Below, piece by piece: positions 11,604-23,600 of a DNA stretch of 63,921 nucleotides (within the stretch, counting starts at the first letter, position 1; each line of letters begins with the position of its first letter). Position numbers and translations under genes: made by a program. Under the pieces are notes generated by a model. It was not told the origin of the DNA and did not search any database. It saw only the letters and a program-made list of their open reading frames with translations. The DNA is from Triparma columacea (lineage: Eukaryota > Sar > Bolidophyceae > Parmales > Triparmaceae): NCBI GenBank assembly GCA_030267965.1, contig BRYA01000001.1, positions 65,592 to 129,512 of the forward strand, read 5' to 3'.

Positions 11604-14600
11604 TTACAACACGTTTGCCGAGGCATTCTCCTCCTCCTTCTTGTTTACCCTAAAATCTCCCTCATCTGACAAGAACCGTTGCTCGTAATGTTTCACCACC
11701 AGCTTAAAGTCCTTGTAGTCCGTCGGCAAGTCGTGGGCCACATTCTTGTCCCTGTTGTTAATGTAGAAGAAGGCTGACCTTCCCCCCACATCCTCCAAGA
11801 CGCGAACGAAATAGTCACCAGACCTGTGGATAAGCTGCCTCGCTGGGACCCTCTTTCCGCCCCTGCGGGCCTCAAAGTTAAAGTTGGGGAGTCCCGGGAT
11901 GTCGAAGTCCGTTGGCCTGAACCCGTCATCCACGAACATTGTCTCCTTGCTAAGCAGCATGGAAACGATCCACCCCCCCCCCTTTTCGATGATTATCCTC
12001 GGCGGCGCAATAAAGGCGTGAAGGAAGAGGTTGCTGCTGATACTCGTTTCAGGGAACTTGTGGAGCGTGAGACCCAGGCTGCGACGACAGAAGAGTTGGG
12101 TTAGTGTATCAAAGCTATCAAAGCTTCAAGCCATCCGAAATTTTGGTCCATTCTTACCTTCTGCACCTCCTCTGAAGGGCCTTGACCTCGGTCTCTACCC
12201 TCCCTGCGAACGCGACGAGCCAGTGGAAGCTTATCCTGAAGACCCTACCCGGACTGAATTTAGGGTTGTATTCCATGAGGGCCCACTCATACCTGCCCCG
12301 CCCAGCTGCGACGAAAGAAGCGAGAGGAGGGAAAAGACGACCGAAAAGTTGGGGTGAGCAAGTTGGAATCGCTTTGCTGATCTCTTTGCTCATCGCTCAT
12401 CGCTCATAGCTCCGCCTCACCTCCAGGCTCGCTCTCTCGTCCCTTTTTGCTACTCCCCCCCCCCGTAAGGTTGAGAACGACGCACTTATTGAAGTCGCCA
12501 CCCCGACGTCCCTTTGCGGCACCCTCCCCATCAGCGCCCCTGTCCTCAAACTTGATGTCCATTTGCTCCCCTGCCCTGTTGCCGAGGTACTCCATGAGTT
12601 TCTTAAATTTTCCCTCGTACTGCGACGGGCGAAGTAATTGGCAAGGGGTTGCGGTCGTTAGAGAAAACTTGAGGATTATGCGCTTCTCGTCCCTCCTCTT
12701 CTCTTCTCTCACCTCCTCCACCTCAACCTCCTCCCCCTCCTGCGGAACAATGGCAAAGAGAACCCTCCTGTACCTGAGCTTTTCGGCAGCCTCCTTTTCC
12801 TGCGTCCCACAAATGACGACGTCGAGGAGGTTGAAATTATATTCAACCCCGTACTTGGAGAACCTCTGTCGGTTGGGCACAAACCTCTCTTGAGCCTTAT
12901 TGAAGACGCTGTAGTGGTAAGCAACCTCCTCTCTGTCTTCCCCGCTCGCGTACTTGGCCCTGTAAATCGTGACGCAGATCTCATCCTTTCCGTCCATGTC
13001 ATTGTGGCTGATGCTGAGGTCGACGATCCTGTGCCCCATGCTGAGAACGTGCCTGATGCCCCTCCTCCTGCTCGGCGGGAGAGCCTCTGACTGGACAACT
13101 TGCATGTCAAAACTGAGTCTCTGGAGGATGAGCTCGAGGAGAAGGTCAGAGTGGCTGCTGTACTCTGTCGAGTCAACAGAGTCCAGGGTGAGCTTGTAAA
13201 AGGACTAAGATAAGCGAAGCGAAACGTGAAATAGGTTGAGCGAATGGGTTAAAATAGTCTTCGTCACGCGATACTTCTTCAGAATTTGTCCCTCCTCACT
13301 CACCTCAAGGAATTCCTCCCTTAGCACCGCCTCGGTGGGAAAAAAGTCAGTGGTCAGGGGCAAGATGGCGGGCTGACAGAGACTCGTCCAATTGATGAAA
13401 GCGTGCCTCTTGAATTCAGCGATACCCTGGGGGAACACATGGCTCCATCGCCTCCTGTTGTGTGTCCTCCTCCTTAGAAGTTCGATTTCATCCTTTTTCC
13501 TAAAAGGGTTCATCTTGAAGGGCTGCCTTCCTTTCCCCCTAGACCGAGAGGAGGTCCCCGAGGGCGGCCGGGGAAGCCCATCCATAGCGCGAGGGGAGGT
13601 CGACTTGTTGAGAACACTTGAAAAATGTCCGCTTGATACCGACTTTTGCATGTTCCTCTCTGCGTCTCTTCCCTTCCCAACCGCGATTGCTGTGAAGCGG
13701 CGAGCGAAGCGATTATGGAGAGGTTTTGTGTTAGTGGATAGACGAGAGGATACGTTAAGGAGCCCCGGTTCCATGGCATCTGCCCAATCTCACCAATCCC
13801 CCCCATCCTCTTTTCCCCCTTCTCCCTCTGTTTTCCCTTCTCCCTCTTCTCCCCCTTCCCCCTCGCTTTCTTGGCCCTCAGCTGCTGCTGCTGCTGCTGC
13901 TGCTGCTTAGGGTTGAGGAACGAGTTGCTTTGGTAGCTCCTCCCCGCTGACGCCGTGTGGTTCATGCTCGGGGGTGGGAGGAGCAGGGAGGAGTTCATGA
14001 AAGATTGAGGACCGGAGAAAGAGCTGGGGCTCAAACTAGAATGCGTGCTGACCTCCCTGAAAGCCCTGTGCATATTGCCGGGAGAGCTGGGAGAACTATC
14101 GCCATGGAGGAAGGGCTCGCCGTAGCTACCGCTGTGGTAGGGACTGGACGGCTGAGAGTTCGTAGGGGTCGTGCTGGCGCTGTGGCTATGGCGAGCGGCG
14201 AAGAGGTTTGTTTTGTGAATTAGTGAGCGCTTTGGTGGAGGTTTTTACAAACTATTCTTCTCTCACCTATCGCTGGCTCGCGTACCCCCGCTATGCATGC
14301 TGCTGTTTAGATCCCTCAGGTGGTTGCTGCGGGTTGTTGCGTGTTAGAAAATTGGGGTGCACTTCTTGTGTACTTGTCACCGAGCCAACCTCACCTGCTC
14401 CTCCCGCTGCTCATACCCCCTGATGATAGCCTCGCCATCCCTCCACTACTTCCTCCTGACCTCGGCGCCCCCCATCCCCTCCTAAAATTGTTGTTTTCGT
14501 CGAACCCATCAACCCCTACCGCCCCTGGGCCCCCAACAATGGCAAACAAAGTCGGAGGTATCCCCCCCCGGCTCCTTGAAGGTCTAACCGCGGCCCAAAT

Positions 14601-17600
14601 CTCGAGGAAGTCCCTGTCGTCCTCCCACTCCTCTCCGAGGTCGTTAATCTCGCTGTTCTCGGGGACGGAAGGCTTCTTCCCACTGTCGCCGGCTTCTCCG
14701 TTCGCGCCCTCGTCGTAGTCCACGAAGCAAACATTCAGCCAGTGAGGGCACTCGAAGAAGGTTTTCCAGTCGTCCAGTTTCTTGTCCCCCTGCACTTGCT
14801 CCTCCTCTACCTTGTTGTAAACGAAGAACGGCGTCACGTGAAGCGGGGGGAGGGAGAGAGATATTACGTCGGAACCGACGCCGCAGTCCATCATCCGCTG
14901 CCTTGTTATACCAGCGAGCCCCTTGTCGACCTGTTTTGCGACGGTGATATGAGCGAGGCGCGCAAAAAGTGTTGAGTTAGTGCTGCTGTAACTCCAGTAT
15001 ATTTCATTTACCCACTTCTCCACCCACTTCTCCACCCACTTCTCCTCACCTCGAAAACTCCGCATCCCGGCGACACCACGACAATAGAGTTCCCCGTCCT
15101 CGCAAAGTCTCTGTCCATATAATGGAACTGCAGTACGTTGAGAGTGATGTTGATGGCCTCTAGTAGGTTCCCCTGTGTCGCCGGCGATGGTATGCGCGAG
15201 AGGTACCGTGATTCCGTCCACTTCAGCTTCACGGGGTACTCGAGGAAGGCCCTCTTCACGCGGACGACGAGGGAGCCCCAGTCAGACCTGGTCTCGTTCT
15301 CCACCACGGGGAAGTAGTGGTCCTCGTAAGTGCGACCGTCGACGTCAGTGTTCACGGTTGCAGAGTACGTTGGGATAGAGTCGTCCTCGAATAAATCACC
15401 GTTCTGTTTTTGCTTGTCTTTCTCCTGCGGGAGGGGTCGCCGGAGGTGTGTGTTGTGTTAGTGGTTTTGGCGCACAGTAAGGTTTGCGCCCTCTGGTTTT
15501 GGCGCACAGTAAGGTTTGCACCCTCTGGTTTTATAATCTCCCCCCCCCCCCCACCTTCTCACCTCCACCCCCTCCCCCCCCCCGCCCCTTATGTAGGTTC
15601 TGCTGAAGAAGTATATGCTCAAGCTGTGAGTCACGTCCATGCTGACCCACCTTTCAAACACCTTCCTCATGAACCCTACGAACTAAAAGGAGGTTCGGGG
15701 AAAAAACAAAAAACGAAGGGGAGGTGAGCAAACTCCGGCGTTGGGTCCACGTTTATTCTCATCTCCGTATCATCCCCAAAATCTCACCTTATCGAAGTTA
15801 ACGCTTGGCTCATCTTGGTTAGTATAGTCCCACATTTCGCTTGCCATTTGAACCAGCCATATAATCCTCGCGCTCCTCGTCCTGAATGAGAATTTAGTTT
15901 TCCCATCAACGATCCCGCTCTTGACTTTCCTTTCCCCCTTCCTGCATTCCTTGACAGTTAACTTGACACCACCAAGTACCATCCTCTCACCCTCATACAC
16001 CCACCTCCCCATTAAACTACTCCTATGTAGGAACATATCGCTGCGACTAACGAACTGGTCTTTAATAGTGATGGTAACAAAGTCGCAGCACGCCCCAATC
16101 CCCCTATGAGTCATAGCCCCACCTCCCCCCCCCTCCGTCTGGTTCTCCTTCCAGCTAAGTCTCCTCGTAGATGTAGGTGGTGGGATCAAGGCACCTGTCT
16201 CCAACCCGTCACCCTCCCCCCCGATTCCAGAATCCTCCCTGGGACCCATGAGTATACCCTTCTTAGACCGAACGGTTTTATCAAACCCGTCGTAACCGTA
16301 ACCTCCGACCTCGAGCTCCTCGACTATCCTTACCTCGATTTCTAGCGCCTCACCACCCGCAGGATTAAGCTCGTAAATATCAGCGATCGGTTTAAGTATA
16401 CTAACTGACGTTACGTTCGGCTGGAACCTTGGCCGAGGAGGTGGGTGCGTTTTTTTATTACCAGGACGAAGACACGTTGAAGAGGAGGAAGAAGAGGCGG
16501 AGGGAAACAAACCACCTTTGTTGCGAGATCGGCGTGAGGCGTTGGTGTCCTTAAGGTTCCCGCCGTTTTTGAGAGCCGATATCTGGTTTTTTGATCCGAC
16601 CAGGGATTTCGAGACGGCGGGCTTTTCGTTTAACTTGTCATTCTTGTCCTCAGACTTAGTCTCAAGGTCTGCCCTCGTCGATCCATCTGCAGTCTGTTCA
16701 TTACCATCCCCCTCATTCCCCCCCTCCTGTTCCCTCCCTATGTTAGTTTCCCCTAAATTTCCCACAACATGATCATTAACAATTTCCACGTTACCACCCT
16801 CATCCCCGATATCAACATCCCTTATAACCTGTCCTTTATAAACGGCGTTAGGATGTCCGCTTAGTTTAATAACGAACATCTCCATAGGCGCGATGTCCAT
16901 TTCTTCAATCGGGTAAAAATTACTACCCACCCCACCACCCTTCACTTGTGTATCCCTCCCCCCCGCCTTATTTTCGCACTCATTTTCAACCTCATTATCA
17001 CCCTCCTTGTCGCCCTCCTTGCCTCCTCCCTCTTCGTCCTCCCTATCACCCTGACTCTGTACTTGTAATTGTAGTAGTCTTATCACACCTTCTCTACCCC
17101 ATACTCTAACCTCTAATGTATCACCCGGACGGACCTCGTAACCATTAGCTAAAACAACACGGTAAGATGATGACGGAAGATGAGGGGATGAGGGTGGGTT
17201 ATCGGAAGATGATGGAGGTAAGGAGGAAACAAGGGGTGTTGAGGAATGGGAATTTGAGGAAGGAACTTCTGAAGAGGTGGGAGGGGGGACGGGGGTTGAG
17301 GATGAGGTTGCGGATGGGGCGAGGGTTGGGGAGGCGTGGGTGGGGGGGTTTTCTAGGAGTGTTTGTGAGTTTGTTGTGGTGTATATTGACGATGTTGTTG
17401 TAAGGGGGGTATTTGTGATGGGTAGTGTTGTGTTAGATGTTGGTATTGAGGTAGATGTAGATAATGGTATTGTAGTAGTATGTTGTGTATGTGTTGTAGA
17501 GTGTAGTGTAGTAGAGTGTATAGTAGTAGGTGTTGGTGAAGTGAAGAATATTAATTCCCGAGCATCTGTTAATTCTGTGTGTGTATGTAAAGGATATAGC

Positions 17601-17602
17601 AT
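11604..17602 (-). CDS. DEPDC5: DEPDC5/Iml1 homologue, GATOR1 subunit, 10 exons
   Basis: Exons: 17602-15788, 15682-15563, 15424-15050, 14930-14395, 14326-14267, 14179-13794, 13689-13304, 13204-12421, 12305-12158 and 12078-11604. All joins keep frame with GT-AG borders, giving 1694 residues. Family-specific blocks appear in order: DFVTITIKDQFVSRSDMFLH, QMASEMWDY, the FERW...FFSRTY segment, IVVVSPGCGVFEVDKGL, QRMMDCGVGSDVISL, PHWLNVCFVD, RRRWSHVFPQG with CQPAILPLTTDFFPTE, the HVLSMGHRI segment and a C-terminal FHWLVAFAGRVE region. In animals and yeast this protein, with Nprl2/3, is the GAP-bearing brake on Rag GTPases and TORC1 at the lysosome or vacuole under amino-acid starvation. The first 605-residue exon contains a long Ser/Thr/Pro leader and several Gly/Glu inserts. 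A Gln-8 tract lies at ~13888-13911. No DEP domain was obvious. It is head-to-head with the four-TM gene. Confidence 0.9.
15462..15531. repeat. 32-bp direct repeat inside DEPDC5 intron 2
   Basis: A 32-bp unit beginning TGGTTTTGGCGCACAGTAAG occurs twice head-to-tail at 15462 and 15494, followed by the start of a third copy at 15526. One base differs between units (GCGCCC versus GCACCC). It lies wholly within the intron between DEPDC5 exons 2 and 3, next to a long poly-C run, and looks like a recent local duplication. Confidence 0.85.
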
Positions 17603-17880
17603 GATTTATGCTAGATTAATTGGATACGCGTGGAAAGAAGAAAAATGAAGAAACAAACAGGAGAAACAAAGAGCGTAAGGTGGAATTGGGGGGGGTGAAA
17701 GGAAGGGTAATTTTGGTGCAATTCTTATTTTCTTCTTTCTGGCAAGTTTTCGTCAAGTTAGAACGTCAGAAGGCAATATTAATAATCACACTAGATTGAT
17801 AATATCCCTTAATAATAGCATAATAACGCTCAGAACTGAAATAAACCTCCAAGTACTTCATCGAAAAGGCAACTTCAGAT
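17603..17880. promoter_or_regulatory. Bidirectional promoter region, DEPDC5 and four-TM gene
   Basis: 278 bp separate the two start codons of these divergent genes. The stretch is more A/T-rich than the surrounding coding sequence and has no ORF worth calling. No specific transcription-factor site is asserted. Confidence 0.4.
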
Positions 17881-18415
17881 GTCAGTGAATTCCCCATTAC
17901 TACCATCTCATCACTCTCCAACCGTTCATAATAACCGTGAGCTCTCATCTTTTCCACCATCATCCCTCGATGTCCCCTTAAATCAATCCTCCACCTCCAA
18001 ACCCTCCCATACTCACCTCCTTACCTACATCAAAGCCACAATGGCTGTAGCAATATTCTTCTGGTCCTGGGCGCTTTACAACACCCTCTCAGGATACCCT
18101 GACGTAACAACCTCGAACCTAGATTTCGGTGTAATAAGTTTCCTCGCAGTTTGGACAATCTCTTATCGTATCTACAAGAAGCTCCGTCTATCCAATCTCC
18201 ATGGTTCCGTCGTGGTTCTGACGTCTACTGACAAGCTGCTGTTCTTCGCCGCTTGTAATCTGGTCGGCCTTAACTACCTGATGGGTGCGCTTGGATCGAT
18301 GGTTAGAGAGAGTTATGATAATGGGGTAGTTTACAATGTTTACTGCGGAATCGGGGCGGTCGGATGGTGGGTTAACGGGATCGTGGGGGTTAGGAAAATG
18401 AAGAGGGGGGGGTAA
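17881..18415 (+). CDS. Small four-TM membrane protein, unknown
   Basis: The reading frame opens with an ATG whose A is at 17879 and runs to 18415 without an intron (178 residues). A later in-frame ATG (codon ATGGCTGTA, ~18041) would leave 124 residues starting directly before the first membrane span. Four hydrophobic spans are visible: VAIFFWSWALYNTL, FGVISFLAVWTISY, LLFFAACNLVGLNYLMGAL and VYCGIGAVGWWVNGIVGV. The ~55-residue leader is Ser/Pro/His-rich. I recognise no family. It is convergent with the intronless gene at 18563-20422, 147 bp between stops. Confidence 0.6.
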
Positions 18416-18562
18416 GGGACGAGGATGCGAGGAGGGAAGGGGGAGGCAAGGGGGAGAGATGGTGTAATTTGAACCGAATTTAATACTGTTGATTTATGTT
18501 ATGTTTGCATTAACAGGACAAGCTCTGGTCCTTTTCGTTCACCTCAGTACCATCCCATCTCT

Positions 18563-20422
18563 TCAATCTTCCCTTCCTCTCTTTCTACTCTTCGCTACCG
18601 GTACCGGGAGCCTCAAGGCGCGCATCAGTGCTGACATGGACAGCGCGTCTTGGTTTTCTCCTCTCAACAGATTCAGCGTCTTGTCGTCGAACGGAGCCCG
18701 CGCATGGACGTTGCTGAGCCTTCCTCCATCCGAGATAGTCTCAGGCATCGTCAGGTTGCGAAGACGCTCCAAAAATTCGCCAACCTTGCGCGGGTTCTTC
18801 CACATCACCTCTGCCGCCTTGGCGAGCAGATCCTGGCGAATATTTTGCGAAGTGATGAGACCCTTGTTTGCGTATTTGACCAGCTGTTGTGCACTCGCGC
18901 GCGTCTCGTCGACTGAGAGCACTCTTCCCTCTGAGTCCACCATCATGTTGAATGCGTTAGTGTCCGCCGAGCCGACGAACTTGCGGAAGATTAGAACCTG
19001 GAGAAGTTCCCAGCCATTGACGTTCTCGGTGGTAGCATCGCTCACCCGCTTGCCCTCGAAAACGCCAACGAGTTGCACGGGAAGCCTGCCATTGTTGTCT
19101 GCGTAATCACGCTTGGCACGACCAAGCCTTTTCTCCACTCCATCCCCCCACACTCCGGGATTGCCACGGGCTGCCACCTCCGCGTAGTCGTACGTGGGAA
19201 GCAGCCACTGGATGGTGAAGGTCGTGTGAGTCATTCCTAGATCGCGGCGGAGCGCCGAACACGCCGAGGCGAAGTTACAGTCCTGATAAGACTCTCCAAG
19301 CTTCACGAACACGCTTGAATTGTCGGAAATAAGGCGCCCAATTAGGGTCGCGCACTTGAAGCCGAGACCGGCGGTGGAGGGAGGGATGGTGAATACGTCT
19401 TTGTCTCGGATGATTGTGGGAGAAGCCACAGCGCCGGCGCCATTCATGGGCGAGGACGAGAGATCTGGGCTCTCGAGGTCGTGCTCAACTGAGATCTCTC
19501 GAGACCGGAGTCGCACAAGTCGAGGCATTGGGACCAAACTGACGTCCTCAGCTGGGGCAACCTTTAGTAGGTGGCGCACTCTCGCCTCCTTTCCATTCAG
19601 GCGAAAGTTAAGGTAAAGATTTTGGGCCTCTGCCTCGTACGGATCGTCGTCCGGCTCGTACACCCTCGGGAAGAGGATCATATTATCGAAAAAGTGCTGG
19701 TAACCACGATTGAGCTTCTTCCCCGGCGCCGTGTGCTTGTCAAGAGCAAAGTCTGGCACCTCTAGCCTCTTCTCAAAAACCTCTGCGTACTTCTTCTCCG
19801 TATCGCTCTTGTCCAGAACAATCTGGCGATCCCTCAGCTCCGGTCGCCTCTTCTCCATCTGCCAACAGTGGACGGCGAGGGGGTCGTCATTGCAATACTT
19901 GAAGATCAATGAGACGTTAGCGTCATCGGAGCCACATATACCTAGAGACGAAGAATTAGACGAAGCATTCTGCCGTGCCTGGATGTGTCTGAGGGCGACC
20001 GCAGAGAAAGTGATCTCGTCCATGGCTTTGAGGTCAGGCTTGGCCCCTGCCGGCGCTCCCACTTGGCCCTCGTAGACGCGCTGAGCCGCAACCCTATTCA
20101 GCCACGCGGACGAGTGTGTCTTGGGAAGGCGACAGAGAGCAATGACATAGGGTACAAGGTCATCAAAGGTCAGGTGAGCAGATTTTGGCGTAGATGATAG
20201 GAGCTTGGAGGCGAATGCCAGACTTGAGGCGTCCTCAAGTGCGTTTTGACAGAGACGCTTACGAAGGGCATTCGGGAAACCTTTGGTTCCTTGCTGGGTC
20301 TTGCCGATCTGGGAAGCCCAGTAGAGAGAGGCTTCAATATCGCCGCGACGCAAGTTCTTTTGGAGACTGCTATAAACCTCGCCCATGACGTGGTCATGGG
20401 ACGTGTGGCGTTTAAGGAACAT
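18563..20422 (-). CDS. Intronless 619-residue protein with kinase-like catalytic-loop signature
   Basis: One uninterrupted frame of 619 residues runs from ATG 20422, unusual in a region where long genes are usually split. The N-terminal ~90 residues (EVYSSLQKNLRRGDIEASLY) look like a helical module that recalls helical domains of clamp-loader-like or viral proteins. The C-terminal third has a GLGFKCATLIGRL-type strand, FVKLGESYQDCNF, then LLQVLIFRKFVGSADTNAFN followed by VLSVDE. The D-T-N-x-x-N and VDE elements are arranged like the catalytic and metal-binding loops of atypical or PI3/4-kinase-like folds. The ending KSRKRGRED is basic and could be a nuclear signal. Lack of introns and this architecture suggest possible acquisition from a large DNA virus, but that is inference from memory of the style of such proteins. 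Function is unknown. Confidence 0.7.
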   Translation of the reverse strand: MFLKRHTSHDHVMGEVYSSLQKNLRRGDIEASLYWASQIGKTQQGTKGFPNALRKRLCQNALEDASSLAFASKLLSSTPKSAHLTFDDLVPYVIALCRLPKTHSSAWLNRVAAQRVYEGQVGAPAGAKPDLKAMDEITFSAVALRHIQARQNASSNSSSLGICGSDDANVSLIFKYCNDDPLAVHCWQMEKRRPELRDRQIVLDKSDTEKKYAEVFEKRLEVPDFALDKHTAPGKKLNRGYQHFFDNMILFPRVYEPDDDPYEAEAQNLYLNFRLNGKEARVRHLLKVAPAEDVSLVPMPRLVRLRSREISVEHDLESPDLSSSPMNGAGAVASPTIIRDKDVFTIPPSTAGLGFKCATLIGRLISDNSSVFVKLGESYQDCNFASACSALRRDLGMTHTTFTIQWLLPTYDYAEVAARGNPGVWGDGVEKRLGRAKRDYADNNGRLPVQLVGVFEGKRVSDATTENVNGWELLQVLIFRKFVGSADTNAFNMMVDSEGRVLSVDETRASAQQLVKYANKGLITSQNIRQDLLAKAAEVMWKNPRKVGEFLERLRNLTMPETISDGGRLSNVHARAPFDDKTLNLLRGENQDALSMSALMRALRLPVPVAKSRKRGRED

Positions 20423-20688
20423 GGTTGGAAGAGAAAAAGGTTGTCAGTCAGATTTTCCTTCACTACTGCCGCACTAAATTTTTTTCCGTGATTTTTATTT
20501 ACCTGGTCACAACAGATCCAAGACTGAACTAACTGGCCAAGAGATTTTGCTACGGTTCAAGTAAGACCACAGTTTTGGATACCTGGCTTCCCGATCTGAT
20601 TGAGGTGAGGATTTGCGGCGTTCATTTTAACGGGGATATCGTGTGATGAGAGAGAGAGCGAGACAAGGGATGCAACGAAAACAAAGAT

Positions 20689-23600
20689 ATGAAGGACCAT
20701 ATTGCTTTTGTGGAACGTCTTGCGCGCGAGGCTGTGCTGGACGGGGGGATTTTGGGAGGGGAGGGGGCTGGGGGGGAGCGCGGGAAGCAATTAATGACGA
20801 GAGCATGCAATGGATCAGCTAACCCAAGAACATGTCACAGGTTTGTCATGCCAGTTAGAGAGAATATCGTCGTTTACGATGGGATAAGAAGCTTCAAATG
20901 GAATAAGACAATCACCGGATTTACTGTAGCGGACGGGGTGACGAAGATCCACATGGAGGCCTTTTGGGGATGCACGGGCTTGACGTCGTTGGAGGGTCTT
21001 CGTTCTACGGGAGTCACTGAAATTGGTAGAGAGGCCTTTGGTGAATGCACGGGCTTGACGTCGTTGGAGGGTCTACCTACGGGAGTCACTACGATTGGTA
21101 GAGCTGCCTTTAAGAGATGCACGGGCTTGACATCGTTGGAGGGTCTTCGTTCTACGGGAGTCACTACGATTGGTGTAGGTGCCTTTTACGGATGCACGGG
21201 CTTGACATCGTTGGCGGGTTTCCCTATGGGAGTCACTACGATTGGTGAATATGCCTTTAATGAATGCAGGGGCTTGACATCGTTGGAGGGTCTTCCTACG
21301 GGAGTCACTACGATTGGTAGAGAGGCCTTTCTTGCATGCACGGGCTTGACATCGTTGGAGGGTCTTCGTTCTACGGGAGTCACTACGATTGGTAGAGAGG
21401 CCTTTCTTGCATGCAGGGGCTTGACGTCGTTGGAGGGTCTACCTACGGGAGTCACTACGATTGGTGATAGGGCCTTTTATGGATGCACTGGCTTGACGTC
21501 ATTGGAGGGTCTACCTACGGGAGTCACTACGATTGGTGGATATGCCGCCTTTTCTAGATGCACGGGCTTGACGTCGTTGGAGGGTCTTCCTACGGGACTC
21601 ACTGAGATTGGTCAATATGCCTTTGCTGAATGCACGGGCTTGACGTCTAAGGAAGGTCTTCCTACGGGAGTCACTATGATTGGTGAACATGCCTTTGATG
21701 GATGCACGGGCTTACGCAAGGCTGCAAAAAAGTCAAAAATTGACGAGTTGAAGCGTGTCCTTAGTGATCCTGCCCACACAATTAATTCCATCAAAGCGGC
21801 AATCAACGTCGCCCTTCCTTCACTAGGTAACGACGACCTAACAATTAATGTGGCGAGAAAGCGTATCCACGAGATTCACCGCACAAATGTCAGATCGGCG
21901 GCCAACGACATCACTGCTATCCAATCTGCTATCAACGCCGCCCTTCCTACGCTTCGTTACCGACCCGGAATGAAAGATGTGGACATAAGACGGCAAAGAA
22001 TTAATGAACAGTTTGCAAGGTCAACCGGGAGGGTAGGGATCCCTGGGTACGTCGACCCCGCAATTGCAGAGGCAAAGGAGCGTATCAAGGAGATTCACCG
22101 CACGAATGTCAGATCGGCGGCCAGCGACATCACTGCTATCCAATCTGCAATTGACGTCGCCTTTCCTACGCTTGGTGACAACGACCTTACAATTACAGAG
22201 GCGAGGGAGCGTATCAAGGAGATTCACCGCACGAGTGTCAGATCGGAAGCCAACGACATCACGGCTATCCAATCTGCAATTGACGCCGCTCTTCCAACAC
22301 TCGGCAAGGACGACTCCGCAATCACGGAGGCGAGAACTAGACAACTTTCCCTCAAACTCCAAGCTGCAGAGGCTGAGATTCTCTCAATTCAAGGTAGTTT
22401 TGACACCAATGATCTTGCACGCGTGCTGCAAAATTGTCACCCCTTCACGAAGCTCTTTGGTCCCGCCACATCCGCCAAAATCTCCAGTGCTCACGACCGC
22501 CTCATCAAGTTGCGAGTTCACGAAGTTTTGTCCGGGGCTCTCAGCAGCAGCGACCTCCTCAACATGGAGGCTTCAATCAGCGTGGCCAACGAGTTCACTC
22601 CTCACTTTGACTCTTCTAAAAATCTTGATGTTACGCAGTTCGTCAGTGAGAAGCTCAGCATTATCGAAGAGCAACTACCAGGCCTTCTCATTTCCAAGAT
22701 CAAGATGCTCTGCGAGTCGCCAAAGCCAGCGGGTGCCAACTTGAAGCCCGCTCTTGCGCTTCAATTTATCGAAAAGCTCGAGGAGCTTGGGCTCACCTAC
22801 ATTTCCGATTGCGAGGATATTGTCGAGGAAGACCTAGCCCCAATCGGAAAAATCCACATTCGTCGCGTCTTGCCCCTTTTATCTACCCTTGGTGGTAAAG
22901 TTACGAGGAAGACGAGCGAGTTGCGCGCGCACATGCTTGGACAGCTAGGCGACAGCAACCCCCTAGCTCAAGGACCTTCTTCCATCGATATGTGGAAGGA
23001 CGTGAACCCTCCGAATGTTTCAAAGGCGGACTGGTACAAGGTTAGAGACGGGCTCTTTGAGTGCGGGAAGGATCACAAGCACAAAAAGGGGACAATGGGG
23101 TGCTCGGCGTATCGTGCTGCTCTCGCCCTCAACCAGATTCAAGAACTCTACCATGTGAGTCTCTTTGTCGTCGGAGGGCAAGGGAGGTTGCTTGCCGAGC
23201 GTGCGGTGTCTGTGCTCTTGCCCGGAGACGTCATGAGGCAGATGAAAGGTGCGAGCTCTGGAGGCAACCTACCTCCGCCACCAACAGGGTTAGATTTGTC
23301 AGGAGACTCCATGCAGCATATGACAGGAACGAGCCCTAGAGGGGACCTACATCCGCCCTACGGAGCGCCGCCCGGAACCTTGGGAGGAGGCAGAGGAGGA
23401 TTAGGCGGGAGGGGAGAGTATCCAATAGGCGGGTCCCAATTTGGAAGGAGGGGAGGGTATGGGTACGTGCCGGGCCCGGGCCTTTCTGCCTCCTACACTT
23501 CTGCCTCCTACACTCCTACACCCTCCTACACTCCTACACTCTCCTACACTCCTACACCCTCCTATACTCCTATACCTCCTATACCTCCTATACCTCCTAT

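Noticed and set aside
13888..13911. CAG/CTG trinucleotide run as a disease-type expansion
   Set aside because: Only eight codons (Gln-8) within an ordinary low-complexity part of DEPDC5.
21780..22340. Possible CRISPR-like or transposon repeats
   Set aside because: Repeats are coding helical units in one frame, with no uniform spacers, terminal inverted repeats or transposase.
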